Below are positions 30,071-38,697 of a stretch of 64,000 nt of DNA, one piece after another; the first letter of the stretch is position 1, and each line of letters starts with the position of its first letter. Below the pieces are notes generated by a model that saw only the letters and a list, made by a program, of their open reading frames with translations, searched no databases and was not told where the DNA came from. Source of the stretch: Klebsiella oxytoca (lineage in GTDB: Bacteria; Pseudomonadota; Gammaproteobacteria; Enterobacterales; Enterobacteriaceae). A program made the position numbers and the translations under genes. The DNA lies in NCBI RefSeq assembly GCF_009707385.1, contig NZ_CP046115.1, positions 62,001 to 126,000 of the forward strand, read 5' to 3'.

Positions 30071-30093
30071 AAGAGCGCCTTAGGGGCGCTTTT
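30071..30093 (+). terminator. Terminator after the DUF1471 gene
   Basis: AGCGCC (30074-30079) pairs with GGCGCT (30085-30090), followed by TTTTAG. Short stem, adequate tail; it also lies at the end of the convergent azlD gene. Confidence 0.65.
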
Positions 30094-30415
30094 AGCGTAT
30101 CCCCGCCATCCGCAGCAGCGCCGTTACCACGGCGGCAGCGATAATCACCACGATCAGCGGCATTTTACGCCAGGCGAGGAATACCGCGAAGCCAACGCCC
30201 ACGACTCGGGCCATGCCGGCAAAGCTCTCGCCTTCATAAAAGGTGGTCGCCAGCGCCACGGCAAAAAGTAGCACTGTCGCCGCATCCGAAAGCAGCGCCT
30301 GAGAACGCTCGGAAAACGCCAGCCGATTTCCCAACTTCGCCCCGCCTAAACGCATCAGGTAGGTCCCCAGCGACAGAATCGCGATACCGGCGATAAAAAG
30401 CGTCATATTGCCCAT
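30092..30415 (-). CDS. azlD: AzlD-type small subunit of a branched-chain amino acid exporter
   Basis: Encodes 107 residues with about three hydrophobic segments (MTLFIAGIAILSLGTYLM, TVLLFAVALATTFY, PLIVVIIAAAVVTALL). AzlD/YgaH proteins pair with AzlC/YgaZ to export valine, isoleucine or related compounds. Its start overlaps the azlC stop in TAATG, so the two are translationally coupled. Substrate is inferred from family only. Confidence 0.88.
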   Translation of the reverse strand: MGNMTLFIAGIAILSLGTYLMRLGGAKLGNRLAFSERSQALLSDAATVLLFAVALATTFYEGESFAGMARVVGVGFAVFLAWRKMPLIVVIIAAAVVTALLRMAGIR

Positions 30416-31074
30416 TATTTTTTCCTCGTCAGCAGGCCAAACAGCGACAGTAAAACCGGCAGGCCAACCGGCGTAAAAGGCACGGCGGCCAGCGATAGCG
30501 CCGCTCCGCTACAGGCGCGGATAAGCGTGGTGCGGTTTTTAAATGCCGGTATAACCAAAGCCAGTAAAATCGCCGGGAAAACCGCATCAAGGCCGATAGT
30601 CTCCGGTGCCGGGAGCAGTTTGCCGACGCCTGCGCCCAATAGCGCTCCCAAAGGCCAGATCAGCGCCACGCCCAGGCCGCACAGCCAGTAGGCCGCCCGG
30701 CGCTGCTCGGGGGGTTTCTGCGACAGGCCAAATACCACGCTTTCATCGTTCATAATGTGGCAGCCGAGGAAGCTGGCGGCGCGCTGACCAACCAGGTCAC
30801 GAACCGTCACGCCGAAGGGAATATGGCGTGCGTTGACCAGCAAACCGGCCGCCGCGGCCGCCAATGGATTACCGCCGCTGGCGACAATGCCGATAAACAT
30901 AAACTCCGAAGCGCCCGCCAGGACGCTGACCGAAAGCACAAAGGGCACCCAAATTGGGAAGCCGTAAGCGATGGCCAGCGAGCCATAGGACATCCCGACG
31001 ATGCCTACCGCGAGGCAGACCAGAAAAATTGCTTTGATGGTGTCGCCTTTAAGACTGGCGAAGTGATTTTTCAT
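30415..31074 (-). CDS. azlC: AzlC-type large subunit of a branched-chain amino acid exporter
   Basis: Encodes 219 residues from ATG 31074 (MKNHFASLKGDTIKAIFLVC); longer in-frame starts run into the divergent regulator's promoter and are unlikely. Several transmembrane segments and the family signature NARHIPFGVTVRDL with GCHIMNDESV are visible. Works with AzlD. Expression is probably controlled by the divergent XRE-cupin regulator. Confidence 0.88.
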   Translation of the reverse strand: MKNHFASLKGDTIKAIFLVCLAVGIVGMSYGSLAIAYGFPIWVPFVLSVSVLAGASEFMFIGIVASGGNPLAAAAAGLLVNARHIPFGVTVRDLVGQRAASFLGCHIMNDESVVFGLSQKPPEQRRAAYWLCGLGVALIWPLGALLGAGVGKLLPAPETIGLDAVFPAILLALVIPAFKNRTTLIRACSGAALSLAAVPFTPVGLPVLLSLFGLLTRKK

Positions 31075-31088
31075 ACTCTTTAGCCATA

Positions 31089-31151
31089 TCGAACGAATTT
31101 TCATTATAATGAACGCAACAGAATCGCATTTCAAGGCGAACGAATCGTTCG
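31089..31151. promoter_or_regulatory. Probable operator region between azlC and the XRE regulator
   Basis: A perfect 15-bp palindrome CGAACGAATCGTTCG lies at 31137-31151, 24 bases before the regulator's ATG. A second copy of its half, CGAACGA, lies at 31090-31096 near the azlC start. The placement between divergent genes suggests binding by the XRE-cupin protein; this is inference. Confidence 0.6.
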
Positions 31152-31174
31152 TTATAAAAAACATGGAGCGCTGT

Positions 31175-31726
31175 ATGACTCAGCCAATTAGCCTGATTGC
31201 CAAAAGTCTGGTGCGCGAACGCGCGCGTACCGGACTGTCTCTCGCTGAAGTTGCGCGGCGAGCGGGGATCGCCAAGTCAACGTTATCGCAGCTGGAGTCC
31301 GGCAACGGTAACCCGAGTCTGGAAACGCTCTGGGCGCTTTGCGTGGCCCTCGATATTCCTTTTGCCCGACTGCTGGAGCCGCAGGTGAATACCACCCAGG
31401 TGATCCGCCGCGGCGAAGGGACGAAAGTGGTGGCCGAGCAGGCAAACTATCAGGCGATTTTACTGGCTGCCTGTCCGCCGGGCGCAAGGCGCGACATCTA
31501 TCTACTGCTGACCCAGCCGGGAGCTGACCGCATTTCTCACCCTCATCCGCCGGGCTCGGTAGAGCATATTATTATCACCCAGGGACGCGCGCGGGTCGGC
31601 CTGACGGAGGCGCCGGAAGAGCTGGGGGAGGGGGATTACATCTGCTATCCCGCCGATCGGGAGCACGTTTTCCAGGCGCTGGAGCCGGACACCCAGGCGC
31701 TGCTGGTCGCCGAGCAGAATCAGTGA
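31175..31726 (+). CDS. XRE-family regulator with C-terminal cupin domain
   Basis: Encodes 183 residues from ATG 31175 (MTQPISLIAKSLVRERAR), supported by GGAG upstream; a start at 31109 lies inside the operator region. Residues about 10-65 form an XRE helix-turn-helix (GLSLAEVARRAGIAKSTLSQLESGNGN). The C-terminal half is a cupin beta-barrel (HPHPPGSVEHIIITQGRARV, GEGDYICYPADREHVFQA) that probably binds a small effector. Likely controls the divergent azlCD exporter. Similar architecture to SutR/PuuR-type regulators. Confidence 0.85.
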   Translation: MTQPISLIAKSLVRERARTGLSLAEVARRAGIAKSTLSQLESGNGNPSLETLWALCVALDIPFARLLEPQVNTTQVIRRGEGTKVVAEQANYQAILLAACPPGARRDIYLLLTQPGADRISHPHPPGSVEHIIITQGRARVGLTEAPEELGEGDYICYPADREHVFQALEPDTQALLVAEQNQ

Positions 31727-31798
31727 TGGCGGTAAGCTGGACGCCATGGCCGTATTGCGGGACACTAACCGCAATTTCCCGCGAAGACAGAGATACTT

Positions 31799-32794
31799 AT
31801 GTCGCTGAAAGCCATTGCTAAAGAACTTGGGATCTCGGTCACTACCGTCAGCCGCGCGTTAAACGGCTATGACGATGTGTCGCAGGAGACGCGCGCCCGC
31901 GTGGAGGCTGAAGCGCAGCGTCGCGGGTACCGGCCAAACACTTTCGCCCGTCGCCTGAAAATGGGCAAAATTGACGCCGTTGGTCTGGTGTTTCCCGTGC
32001 GTCCCGCGCCGCTGAATAACAACGTCTTTCTGGAGATGGTGGGCGAAATCAGCCATGAGCTGGCGCGCTATGAGATTGATTTACTCCTGATTGCCGATGA
32101 TGAACAGTCCGACAAGCACGGCTATATGCGTATGGTGCAGAGCCGACGCGTCGATGCGCTGATCGTTGCGCACACCCTCGACGACGACCCGCGCCTGATC
32201 CAGCTACTCTCCTCCGGTTTCCCGTTTCTTGCCCTCGGCCGTAGCCGTCTGCCGCAACCCTACGCCTGGTTTGATTTCGATAACCAGGCCGGGACGTACC
32301 GCGCCACCCGTCATCTGATTAGCCAGGGTCACCGGCGTATCGCTCTGCTGAGCGAAAATAACAATCAGGCTTTTATTACCCAGCGCCGCAACGGTTACCT
32401 GGAGGCGCTGCGCGAAGCGGGCCTGGCGGAAACCTGGCTGCGCAGCGTGTCACCAACCCGTCGCGCTGGGTTTCATGCGACGATGGAGCTGCTGCGTTTG
32501 CCCGAACCGCCCACGGCCATAGTCACCGATTGCAACACCCATGGCGACGGCGCGGCGATGGCGCTGGCCCAGCTCGGACGACTTACCGGCGAAAATCGCG
32601 TTTCGCTGGTGGTTTACGACGGCTTGCCGCAGGACAGCATCATTGAAACCCCGGTCGGTGCGGTGATTCAATCCACCCGGCAGGGCGTTGGCCACCAGAT
32701 AGCCAGTATGGTTCGCCGCTTAATCGCCGGCGACGATCTTGCCTCTCTCCAGGTACTCTGGCAGCCGGAATTCATCCCCGGCGAAACCGCCTGA
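31799..32794 (+). CDS. rafR: LacI-family repressor of the alpha-galactoside operon (RafR-like)
   Basis: Encodes 331 residues: LacI-type HTH and hinge (LKAIAKELGISVTTVSRALNG...RPNTFARRLKMG, 1-60) and a periplasmic-binding-protein-like sugar domain. It resembles RafR from the plasmid raffinose operon as I recall it. It precedes rafA by 114 bp on the same strand, a gap holding two palindromic operators. It should repress rafA-rafB until an alpha-galactoside binds. Confidence 0.82.
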   Translation: MSLKAIAKELGISVTTVSRALNGYDDVSQETRARVEAEAQRRGYRPNTFARRLKMGKIDAVGLVFPVRPAPLNNNVFLEMVGEISHELARYEIDLLLIADDEQSDKHGYMRMVQSRRVDALIVAHTLDDDPRLIQLLSSGFPFLALGRSRLPQPYAWFDFDNQAGTYRATRHLISQGHRRIALLSENNNQAFITQRRNGYLEALREAGLAETWLRSVSPTRRAGFHATMELLRLPEPPTAIVTDCNTHGDGAAMALAQLGRLTGENRVSLVVYDGLPQDSIIETPVGAVIQSTRQGVGHQIASMVRRLIAGDDLASLQVLWQPEFIPGETA

Positions 32795-32836
32795 TTCCCT
32801 TTTAATCAGATTAATTTCCTGAACTCGATCACGTAT

Positions 32837-32871
32837 CCGAAACGTTTTGGTTGGCTTCCGAAACGTTTCGG
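32837..32871 (+). promoter_or_regulatory. Twin RafR-type operators flanking a -35 element
   Basis: CCGAAACGTTTTGG (32837-32850) and the perfect palindrome CCGAAACGTTTCGG (32858-32871) have centres 21 bp apart, two helical turns. The 7 bases between them contain TTGGCT, a plausible -35 box, which is the arrangement described for the plasmid raf promoter. Both would be blocked by one repressor tetramer or two dimers. Confidence 0.8.
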
Positions 32872-32908
32872 ATCAACAGTAAGGCATTCCTTGTTATGGA
32901 GATGCCTG

Positions 32909-35032
32909 ATGTCTGATTCTATTTTACGTCTGCAAAGCGCAGCGGCTGATGTGGTGATAAAAACCCATCCGTTCGCCGAAATTATCTACTGGGGGCCGCA
33001 TTTAAGCCATTTTTCGCCGCAGGATGCGGCCAGTATCGCCCGTCCGGTGGCCAATGGTCGCCTTGATGTGGATTCACCGGTGACCTTAATGGCTGAACTG
33101 GGTCACGGTCTGTTTGGTGCGCCGGGCATCGAAGGCCACCGCCAGGGGCTGGACGCTTCGCCGATGTTCACCACCACCGAGGTGGTACAGGATGGGCAGA
33201 ATTTAACCATCATCAGTGAAGACGCGCAGGCAGGCCTGCGGTTATGCAGTGAAATCCAGCTTGATAGTAGCGGCGTGCTGAGCGTTCGCCATGGCCTGAC
33301 TAACCTGCGCGCGCAGCTGTGGCAGGTGGAGCGTCTGGCCGTCACGCTCCCGATTGCCGAGCGCGCCCGCGAAGTGATGGCCTTTCATGGCCGCTGGATC
33401 CGTGAATTCCAGCCTCACCGACTGGTACTTGAGCATGACAGCTTTGTACTGGAAAACCGCCGCGGAAGAACTTCTCACGAGCATTTCCCGGCGCTGATCA
33501 CCGGTAGTAAAGCCTTTAGCGAAATGCAGGGCGAAGTGTGGGGCGTGCATCTCGGCTGGAGCGGTAACCATCGTCTGCGGGCGGAGGTGAAAACCGACGG
33601 TCGCCGCTACCTGCAGGCGGAAGCGCTCTATCTGGCGGGCGAAATGGCGCTGGCGGAAGGCGAAACGCTGTGGACGCCGAACCTCTACGCCAGCTATTCA
33701 GCGCAAGGGCTGAACGGCATGAGCCAGCAGTTCCACCGCTATCTGCGCGAACAGATCATTCGCTTCCCGGACAACAAACCGCGCCCGGTGCATCTCAATA
33801 CCTGGGAAGGGATCTATTTCGACCACGACCCGCTGTACATCATGCGCATGGCGGATGAGGCCGCGGCGCTGGGAGTTGAGCGCTTTATCATTGATGACGG
33901 CTGGTTTAAAGGGCGCAACGACGACTGGGCGGCGCTCGGCGACTGGTATCTCGATGAAAACAAATACCCCCACGGCCTGACCCCGGTTATCGACCACGTG
34001 AAGTCGCTGGGGATGGAGTTTGGCATCTGGGTGGAGCCAGAGATGATTAACCCAAACTCCGATTTGTACCGTGCGCATCCGGACTGGCTGCTGGCGCTGC
34101 CGGGCTACACGCCGATTCCCGGGCGTCATCAGTTTGTCCTGAACCTGAATATTCCAGAAGCCTTTGATTATCTGCTGGAACGGATGAGCTGGCTGCTGGG
34201 CGAGCACGCCGTGGACTATGTGAAGTGGGATATGAACCGCGAGCTGGTGCAGCCAGGGCATAACGGCAAAGCCGCCGCCGATGCGCAAACCCGTCAGTTT
34301 TATCGTCTGCTGGATACGCTGGTGGCCCGCTTCCCGCATATTGAATTTGAGTCCTGCTCCTCCGGCGGCGGGCGTATCGACTATGAGGTGCTGAAGCGCA
34401 GCCATCGCTTCTGGGCTTCCGACAATAACGATGCTCTGGAGCGCAACACCATTCAGCGCGGCATGAGCTACTTCTTCCCGCCGGAAGTGATGGGCGCGCA
34501 CATCGGCAATCGCCACTGCCACGCCACTTTCCGCCAGCACAGCATTGCGTTTCGCGGCCTGACGGCGCTGTTCGGCCATATGGGGCTTGAGCTGGATCCG
34601 GTGAGCGCCGACGAGCAGGAACGCGCGGGCTATCGCAAATACGCGGCGCTGCATAAACAGTGGCGCGATGTCATTCATCACGGCGTGCAGTGGCGTATTG
34701 ATATGCCGGACGCCACAACCCTCGCGCACGGCGTGGTGAGCGAAGACCAGAGCCGGGCAATTTTCCTCGTCAGCCAGCTGGCGATGCCGGATTACACCCT
34801 GATGGCGCCGCTGCGCGTGGCGGGGCTGGAAGCGGGAGCCCGCTATCAGATAACGCTGCTTGACCATCCGAACATTCAGATTACCGGAGAGGGCGGCCAT
34901 ACGATGCGTAAGCTGCCGGAATGGATGACGACGCCGCAGATCGTCAGCGGCGAGTGGCTGCAACAGGCGGGTCTGGCGCTGCCCATCCTCGATCCGGAAA
35001 GCGCTATTTTGATTGGCCTGCAACGCGTGTGA
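32909..35032 (+). CDS. rafA: Alpha-galactosidase, GH36 family (RafA-like)
   Basis: Encodes 707 residues from ATG 32909 (MSDSILRLQSAAADVVIKTH), preceded by GGAGATG; no signal peptide, so cytoplasmic. GH36 enzymes release galactose from melibiose and raffinose-type sugars. The catalytic nucleophile is in YVKWDMNRE (Asp, about residue 447), the acid/base Asp in HRFWASDNND, and the CSSGGGRIDYE substrate-site motif is intact. It is closely similar to plasmid-encoded RafA and unlike the NAD-dependent GH4 enzyme MelA. First structural gene of the operon. Confidence 0.92.
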   Translation: MSDSILRLQSAAADVVIKTHPFAEIIYWGPHLSHFSPQDAASIARPVANGRLDVDSPVTLMAELGHGLFGAPGIEGHRQGLDASPMFTTTEVVQDGQNLTIISEDAQAGLRLCSEIQLDSSGVLSVRHGLTNLRAQLWQVERLAVTLPIAERAREVMAFHGRWIREFQPHRLVLEHDSFVLENRRGRTSHEHFPALITGSKAFSEMQGEVWGVHLGWSGNHRLRAEVKTDGRRYLQAEALYLAGEMALAEGETLWTPNLYASYSAQGLNGMSQQFHRYLREQIIRFPDNKPRPVHLNTWEGIYFDHDPLYIMRMADEAAALGVERFIIDDGWFKGRNDDWAALGDWYLDENKYPHGLTPVIDHVKSLGMEFGIWVEPEMINPNSDLYRAHPDWLLALPGYTPIPGRHQFVLNLNIPEAFDYLLERMSWLLGEHAVDYVKWDMNRELVQPGHNGKAAADAQTRQFYRLLDTLVARFPHIEFESCSSGGGRIDYEVLKRSHRFWASDNNDALERNTIQRGMSYFFPPEVMGAHIGNRHCHATFRQHSIAFRGLTALFGHMGLELDPVSADEQERAGYRKYAALHKQWRDVIHHGVQWRIDMPDATTLAHGVVSEDQSRAIFLVSQLAMPDYTLMAPLRVAGLEAGARYQITLLDHPNIQITGEGGHTMRKLPEWMTTPQIVSGEWLQQAGLALPILDPESAILIGLQRV

Positions 35033-35073
35033 TGGCGACGGGCCGCGCGTCGGCCCTTATTGAGGAATACACC

Positions 35074-36339
35074 ATGAACCCGACCGTCTGTACCCATAAA
35101 AACAACCCCAATTTCTGGATTTTCGGGCTGTTCTTTTTTCTCTACTTTTTCATTATGGCCACCTGCTTTCCGTTTTTGCCAATCTGGCTATCGGACGTCA
35201 TCGGCCTGAATAAAACCGAGACCGGCATTGTTTTCTCCAGCCTGTCGCTGTTTGCCATCTGTTTTCAGCCAATTCTGGGCGTGATCTCCGATAAGCTCGG
35301 GCTAAAAAAGCATCTGATGTGGATCGTGACCGTGCTGCTGGTGCTGATCGCGCCTTTTTTCCTCTACGTTTTTGCGCCGCTGCTGAAAACCAATATCTGG
35401 CTTGGCGCGCTGAGCGGCGGGGCCTACATTGGCTTTGTTTTCTCCGCCGGAGCCGGGGCGATGGAAGCCTATATCGAACGCGTGAGCCGCAATAGCGGTT
35501 TTGAGTATGGTAAGGCGCGTACGTTTGGCTGTCTCGGCTGGGCGCTGTGCGCGACAACGGCGGGAATGTTGTTCAGCGTGAACCCCGAGTGGGTGTTCTG
35601 GATGGGGTCGGCCGCTGCGCTGGTGCTGGTCGTGCTGGTCGCTATCGCTAAACCGCAGGCCAGCCAGAGCGCGCAGGTGATGGATTCACTGGGGGCTAAC
35701 CGTTCCGCGGTTGATTTAAAAACCGCCTTACGCATGTTTCGCCAGCGCAAAATGTGGATGTTTATCCTGTACGTGGTTGGCGTCGCCTGCGTATATGACG
35801 TTTTCGATCAGCAGTTTGCCACCTTCTTTAAAACCTTTTTTGCCACGCCGGAAGCCGGGACTCGCGCCTTTGGTTTTGCGACCACCGCCGGGGAAATATG
35901 CAACGCTATTATTATGTTCAGCTCGCCGTGGATTATTAACCGCATCGGCGCGAAAAATACGCTGCTGATTGCCGGGATGGTGATGGCAGCAAGAATGGTT
36001 GGTTCTTCGTTCGCCACGACGGCTGCGGAAGTGGTGGCCCTGAAAATGCTCCACGCGCTGGAGGTGCCGTTCCTGCTGGTCGGCGCATTTAAATATATTA
36101 CCGGCGTGTTTGATGTCCGCCTGTCGGCGACGATTTATCTGGTTGGTTTCCAGTTTTCCAAACAGGTGGCAGCGATCTTCCTCTCCGCTTTTGCCGGGAA
36201 TATGTATGACCGAATCGGCTTCCAGGATACCTATATGATCCTCGGCGGAATAGCGCTGGCCGTCACGCTAATATCCGCCTTTACCTTATCGGGTAAGGCA
36301 AAATCGGAAAATATTAGCGATAACGCCATGACGGTTTAG
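35074..36339 (+). CDS. rafB: Galactoside:H+ symporter of the LacY/RafB family
   Basis: Encodes 421 residues from ATG 35074 with 12 predicted transmembrane segments. Residues essential in LacY are present in their motifs: Glu in AMEAYIERVS, Arg in GKARTFGCLGWA, Glu in GEICNA, Arg in AARMVGSSF, and the His/Glu pair in KMLHALEVPF. The central and C-terminal parts match RafB more closely than LacY. It imports alpha-galactosides (raffinose or melibiose) for RafA; the exact sugar range is inferred. Confidence 0.9.
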   Translation: MNPTVCTHKNNPNFWIFGLFFFLYFFIMATCFPFLPIWLSDVIGLNKTETGIVFSSLSLFAICFQPILGVISDKLGLKKHLMWIVTVLLVLIAPFFLYVFAPLLKTNIWLGALSGGAYIGFVFSAGAGAMEAYIERVSRNSGFEYGKARTFGCLGWALCATTAGMLFSVNPEWVFWMGSAAALVLVVLVAIAKPQASQSAQVMDSLGANRSAVDLKTALRMFRQRKMWMFILYVVGVACVYDVFDQQFATFFKTFFATPEAGTRAFGFATTAGEICNAIIMFSSPWIINRIGAKNTLLIAGMVMAARMVGSSFATTAAEVVALKMLHALEVPFLLVGAFKYITGVFDVRLSATIYLVGFQFSKQVAAIFLSAFAGNMYDRIGFQDTYMILGGIALAVTLISAFTLSGKAKSENISDNAMTV

Positions 36340-36378
36340 CCAACAGAGCAATTATTCACCGTGACAGGAGCGGTTTAT

Positions 36379-36972
36379 ATGATGGATATGAAAGCAAGAA
36401 TGAACAGCGGCGAGCTGTATATTGATTCAGGGTATGGTTTACCGCAGCAGCGGCTGATGGGCAAGGCGCGAGCCTATGAATACAATCACTCGTACCCATT
36501 TAATCAGGAATTAAGAAACGACATTATTCAGCGCATGTTTGCCCGCGTAGGTAAAGAGTGCTGGATAGAACCACCGATAAATATTGCCTACGGAACGCAT
36601 ACCTCCATCGGCGATAATTTTTACGCAAACTTTAATCTGACGCTGGTCGATGATGCCGAGATTATTATTGGCGATAACGTGATGTTTGCGCCCAACGTAA
36701 CGATTTCAACCGCCGGTCACCCGATACATCCGGATCTGCGCCATACGCAGCAGCAGTTCTCTCTACCGGTGGTTATTGAAGACGGCGTCTGGCTGGGGAC
36801 GGGGGTGATTATCAACCCTGGCGTCACCATCGGGAAAAACTCGGTGATTGGCGCCGGAAGCGTGGTAAACCGTTCTATACCGGCGAATGTGGTGGCCGCA
36901 GGAGTGCCTTGCCGGGTATTAAGAGAAATCACCGATGAGGATAAAAATAAATATCAGCTGTTTACGGGGTGA
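36379..36972 (+). CDS. Hexapeptide sugar O-acetyltransferase (LacA/Maa type)
   Basis: Encodes 197 residues from ATG 36379, 8 bases after AGGAG; GTG 36361 is the alternative. The N-terminal Maa cap (MNSGELYIDSGYGLPQQRLM) is followed by a left-handed beta-helix of hexapeptide repeats (IGDNVMFAPNVTIS, GVTIGKNSVIGAGSVV). The catalytic His lies in STAGHPIHPD. LacA-type enzymes acetylate galactosides with acetyl-CoA, perhaps to discard non-metabolisable analogues. Position after the permease parallels lacA; such a gene is not part of the plasmid raf operon as I know it. Confidence 0.87.
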   Translation: MMDMKARMNSGELYIDSGYGLPQQRLMGKARAYEYNHSYPFNQELRNDIIQRMFARVGKECWIEPPINIAYGTHTSIGDNFYANFNLTLVDDAEIIIGDNVMFAPNVTISTAGHPIHPDLRHTQQQFSLPVVIEDGVWLGTGVIINPGVTIGKNSVIGAGSVVNRSIPANVVAAGVPCRVLREITDEDKNKYQLFTG

Positions 36973-37037
36973 TATTAAAAGCAATGACCGATGAGTAACT
37001 GGCTCAGGTTACCGCTCCGTGAGCCACATTAAATGCG

Positions 37038-37068
37038 GTGCCGGATAAGCATTAGAACTATCCGGCAC
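37038..37068. terminator. Hairpin between the acetyltransferase gene and rhaM
   Basis: GTGCCGGATA (37038-37047) pairs perfectly with TATCCGGCAC (37059-37068) over 11 bases. It lies between two convergent operons (raf-like and rha). No long T-run follows, and it also resembles a REP unit. Confidence 0.65.
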
Positions 37069-37076
37069 AATGAGAT

Positions 37077-37391
37077 TTACTCCAGATAAAACACCTCTTT
37101 AAGCTCTGCGCTCAGCGGGCTGTTATCCGGGTTTGCTGGCATCACATCGCGCATGTGCCGCCACCAGCGCTGGCATACCTCGGTACTGGCGACGGCGTTC
37201 CAGCGCGCTTCGGATTCAATCTCCACCGTGGCGAACAGCAGGTTACGTTGTTTATCGAGATAAATCGCGTAATGGTGCGCGCCGTGGGCCTTCAGCACCG
37301 CTTCCAGCTCCGGCCAGATGGGGTTATGGCGGCGCTGATACTCTTCATGCGCCTCAGGGTTTACCTGCATCACGAAAGCTTTGCGGATCAT
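37077..37391 (-). CDS. rhaM: L-rhamnose mutarotase
   Basis: Encodes 104 residues, the usual size. RhaM interconverts alpha and beta anomers of L-rhamnose so that the isomerase gets its preferred form. Family features: [27 protein letters not shown] (with the active-site His near 22), HYAIYLD and WWRHMRDVM. Last gene of the long minus-strand rha operon; its start overlaps the stop of the reductase gene by 4 bases. Confidence 0.95.
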   Translation of the reverse strand: MIRKAFVMQVNPEAHEEYQRRHNPIWPELEAVLKAHGAHHYAIYLDKQRNLLFATVEIESEARWNAVASTEVCQRWWRHMRDVMPANPDNSPLSAELKEVFYLE

Positions 37392-38536
37392 AGTGCCTCC
37401 AGATAGAGTTCGCGGACTTCATCGCGGCTGGCGGTGCGCGGGTTGCACGGCGCACATGGGTCGGCCAGCGCTTTGTCCAGCCAGCCTTCGATATCCTCTT
37501 TGCTGACGCCAAGCTGGCTAAAGCCCTGCGGGATACCCACGCGTTTGCTCAGAGCGCGGATGGCGTTGATTGCCTCCATGCTGGCGGCTTCATCACCCAT
37601 GCCGCGGGTATCGACGCCCATCGCCTGCGCCACGCGGGCAAAACGCGCCACGGCGTTCGGGCGATTAAAATTTTCGATGATCGGTAGCAGGATGGCGTTA
37701 CACACGCCGTGCGGCAGGTTATGGGTGGCGCCCGGCTGGTGGGCCAGCGCGTGCACCAGGCCGAGACCGGCGCTGTTAAACGCCATACCCGCCAGATACT
37801 GGCCAAACGCCATCTGTTCGCGGGCTTCAAGATTGTGTCCGTCGTCCACGGCTTGCGGCAGCCACAGGTTGATCAGGCGAATCGCTTCCAGGGCGTTGGC
37901 ATCGGTCAGCGGGTGCGCGCCAACGGAAACAAAGGCTTCAATGGCGTGAGTCAGGGCATCCATGCCGGTGGCAGCGGTAATTGACGGCGGAATATCCAGC
38001 ATCACGCTGGCGTCATCAACGGCGATATCGGGGATGATATTCGGGTCGATAATCACCTCTTTCACCTGGCGATCGGTGTCGATAATCACCGCGTTGCTGG
38101 TCATCTCCGCCGCCGTTCCGGCAGTGGTGTTGATCGCCACCAGCGGCACGCCGGCGTTTTTCACTTTACCGACGCCGGAGTAGGCGGTTGATGGTCCGGG
38201 GTTAGCGGTGAGGATTTTTACCGCTTTAGCGGTATCGATCGGGCTGCCGCCGCCAAAGGCGATAAGGTAATCGCACCCGGCCTCCCGATACGCCGCGTAG
38301 CCTTTTTGCACCAGCGCCTCGGTAGGGTTGGGGAATACCTCGTCAAACAGATGGTAAGACATCTGCTGTTCATCCAGCGCGGCGAACAGGCTGTCCAGCA
38401 GTCCCAGCTTCACCAGCTGGCCATCGGTGACGATCAGCGCTTTGCCCCAGCGTTTGCCCGCCACCAGCTTGACCATGTCGCCGATTGCGCCCGCGCCGTG
38501 GAAGCTGATTTTGGGTAGTGCCAACATAAAACTCAT
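37388..38536 (-). CDS. fucO: Lactaldehyde reductase, iron-dependent alcohol dehydrogenase
   Basis: Encodes 382 residues from ATG 38536 ([20 protein letters not shown]); the frame runs further upstream through repeat sequence, which is rejected. Group III Fe alcohol dehydrogenase: NAD-binding [10 protein letters not shown], and metal ligands in [10 protein letters not shown] and [16 protein letters not shown]. It reduces L-lactaldehyde, a product of RhaD, to 1,2-propanediol during anaerobic growth. In E. coli this activity comes from fucO in the fucose regulon; here a FucO-like gene belongs to the rha operon. Confidence 0.9.
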   Translation of the reverse strand: MSFMLALPKISFHGAGAIGDMVKLVAGKRWGKALIVTDGQLVKLGLLDSLFAALDEQQMSYHLFDEVFPNPTEALVQKGYAAYREAGCDYLIAFGGGSPIDTAKAVKILTANPGPSTAYSGVGKVKNAGVPLVAINTTAGTAAEMTSNAVIIDTDRQVKEVIIDPNIIPDIAVDDASVMLDIPPSITAATGMDALTHAIEAFVSVGAHPLTDANALEAIRLINLWLPQAVDDGHNLEAREQMAFGQYLAGMAFNSAGLGLVHALAHQPGATHNLPHGVCNAILLPIIENFNRPNAVARFARVAQAMGVDTRGMGDEAASMEAINAIRALSKRVGIPQGFSQLGVSKEDIEGWLDKALADPCAPCNPRTASRDEVRELYLEAL

Positions 38537-38697
38537 GATAATTCTCCTTAATGTTGATTTGGGTAATCCGTTTCCCTTCACCCGCCCCGGGTCGCGGCTG
38601 GCGCCGCCTTGCCCGGCTACAGGTTCACTGTCGTCTGCGGGCCGGTAGCCCGGACAGGTGCGTAGCACCGCCTCCGGGATTGAGGGGAAGGGGGAAA
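38537..38697. repeat. REP-like palindromes between the ABC permease and reductase genes
   Basis: This 161-bp spacer contains GC-rich inverted repeats, including CCGCCTTGCCCGGCTACAGG facing GCCGGTAGCCCGGACAGGTG, of the REP/BIME type. They fall inside the rha operon and could act as mRNA stabilisers or partial terminators. Confidence 0.6.

Noticed and set aside
33698..35023. 441-codon minus-strand frame opposite rafA
   Set aside because: Complete overlap with a well supported GH36 gene; low-complexity His/Arg/Gln-rich translation typical of antisense frames in GC-rich coding sequence.
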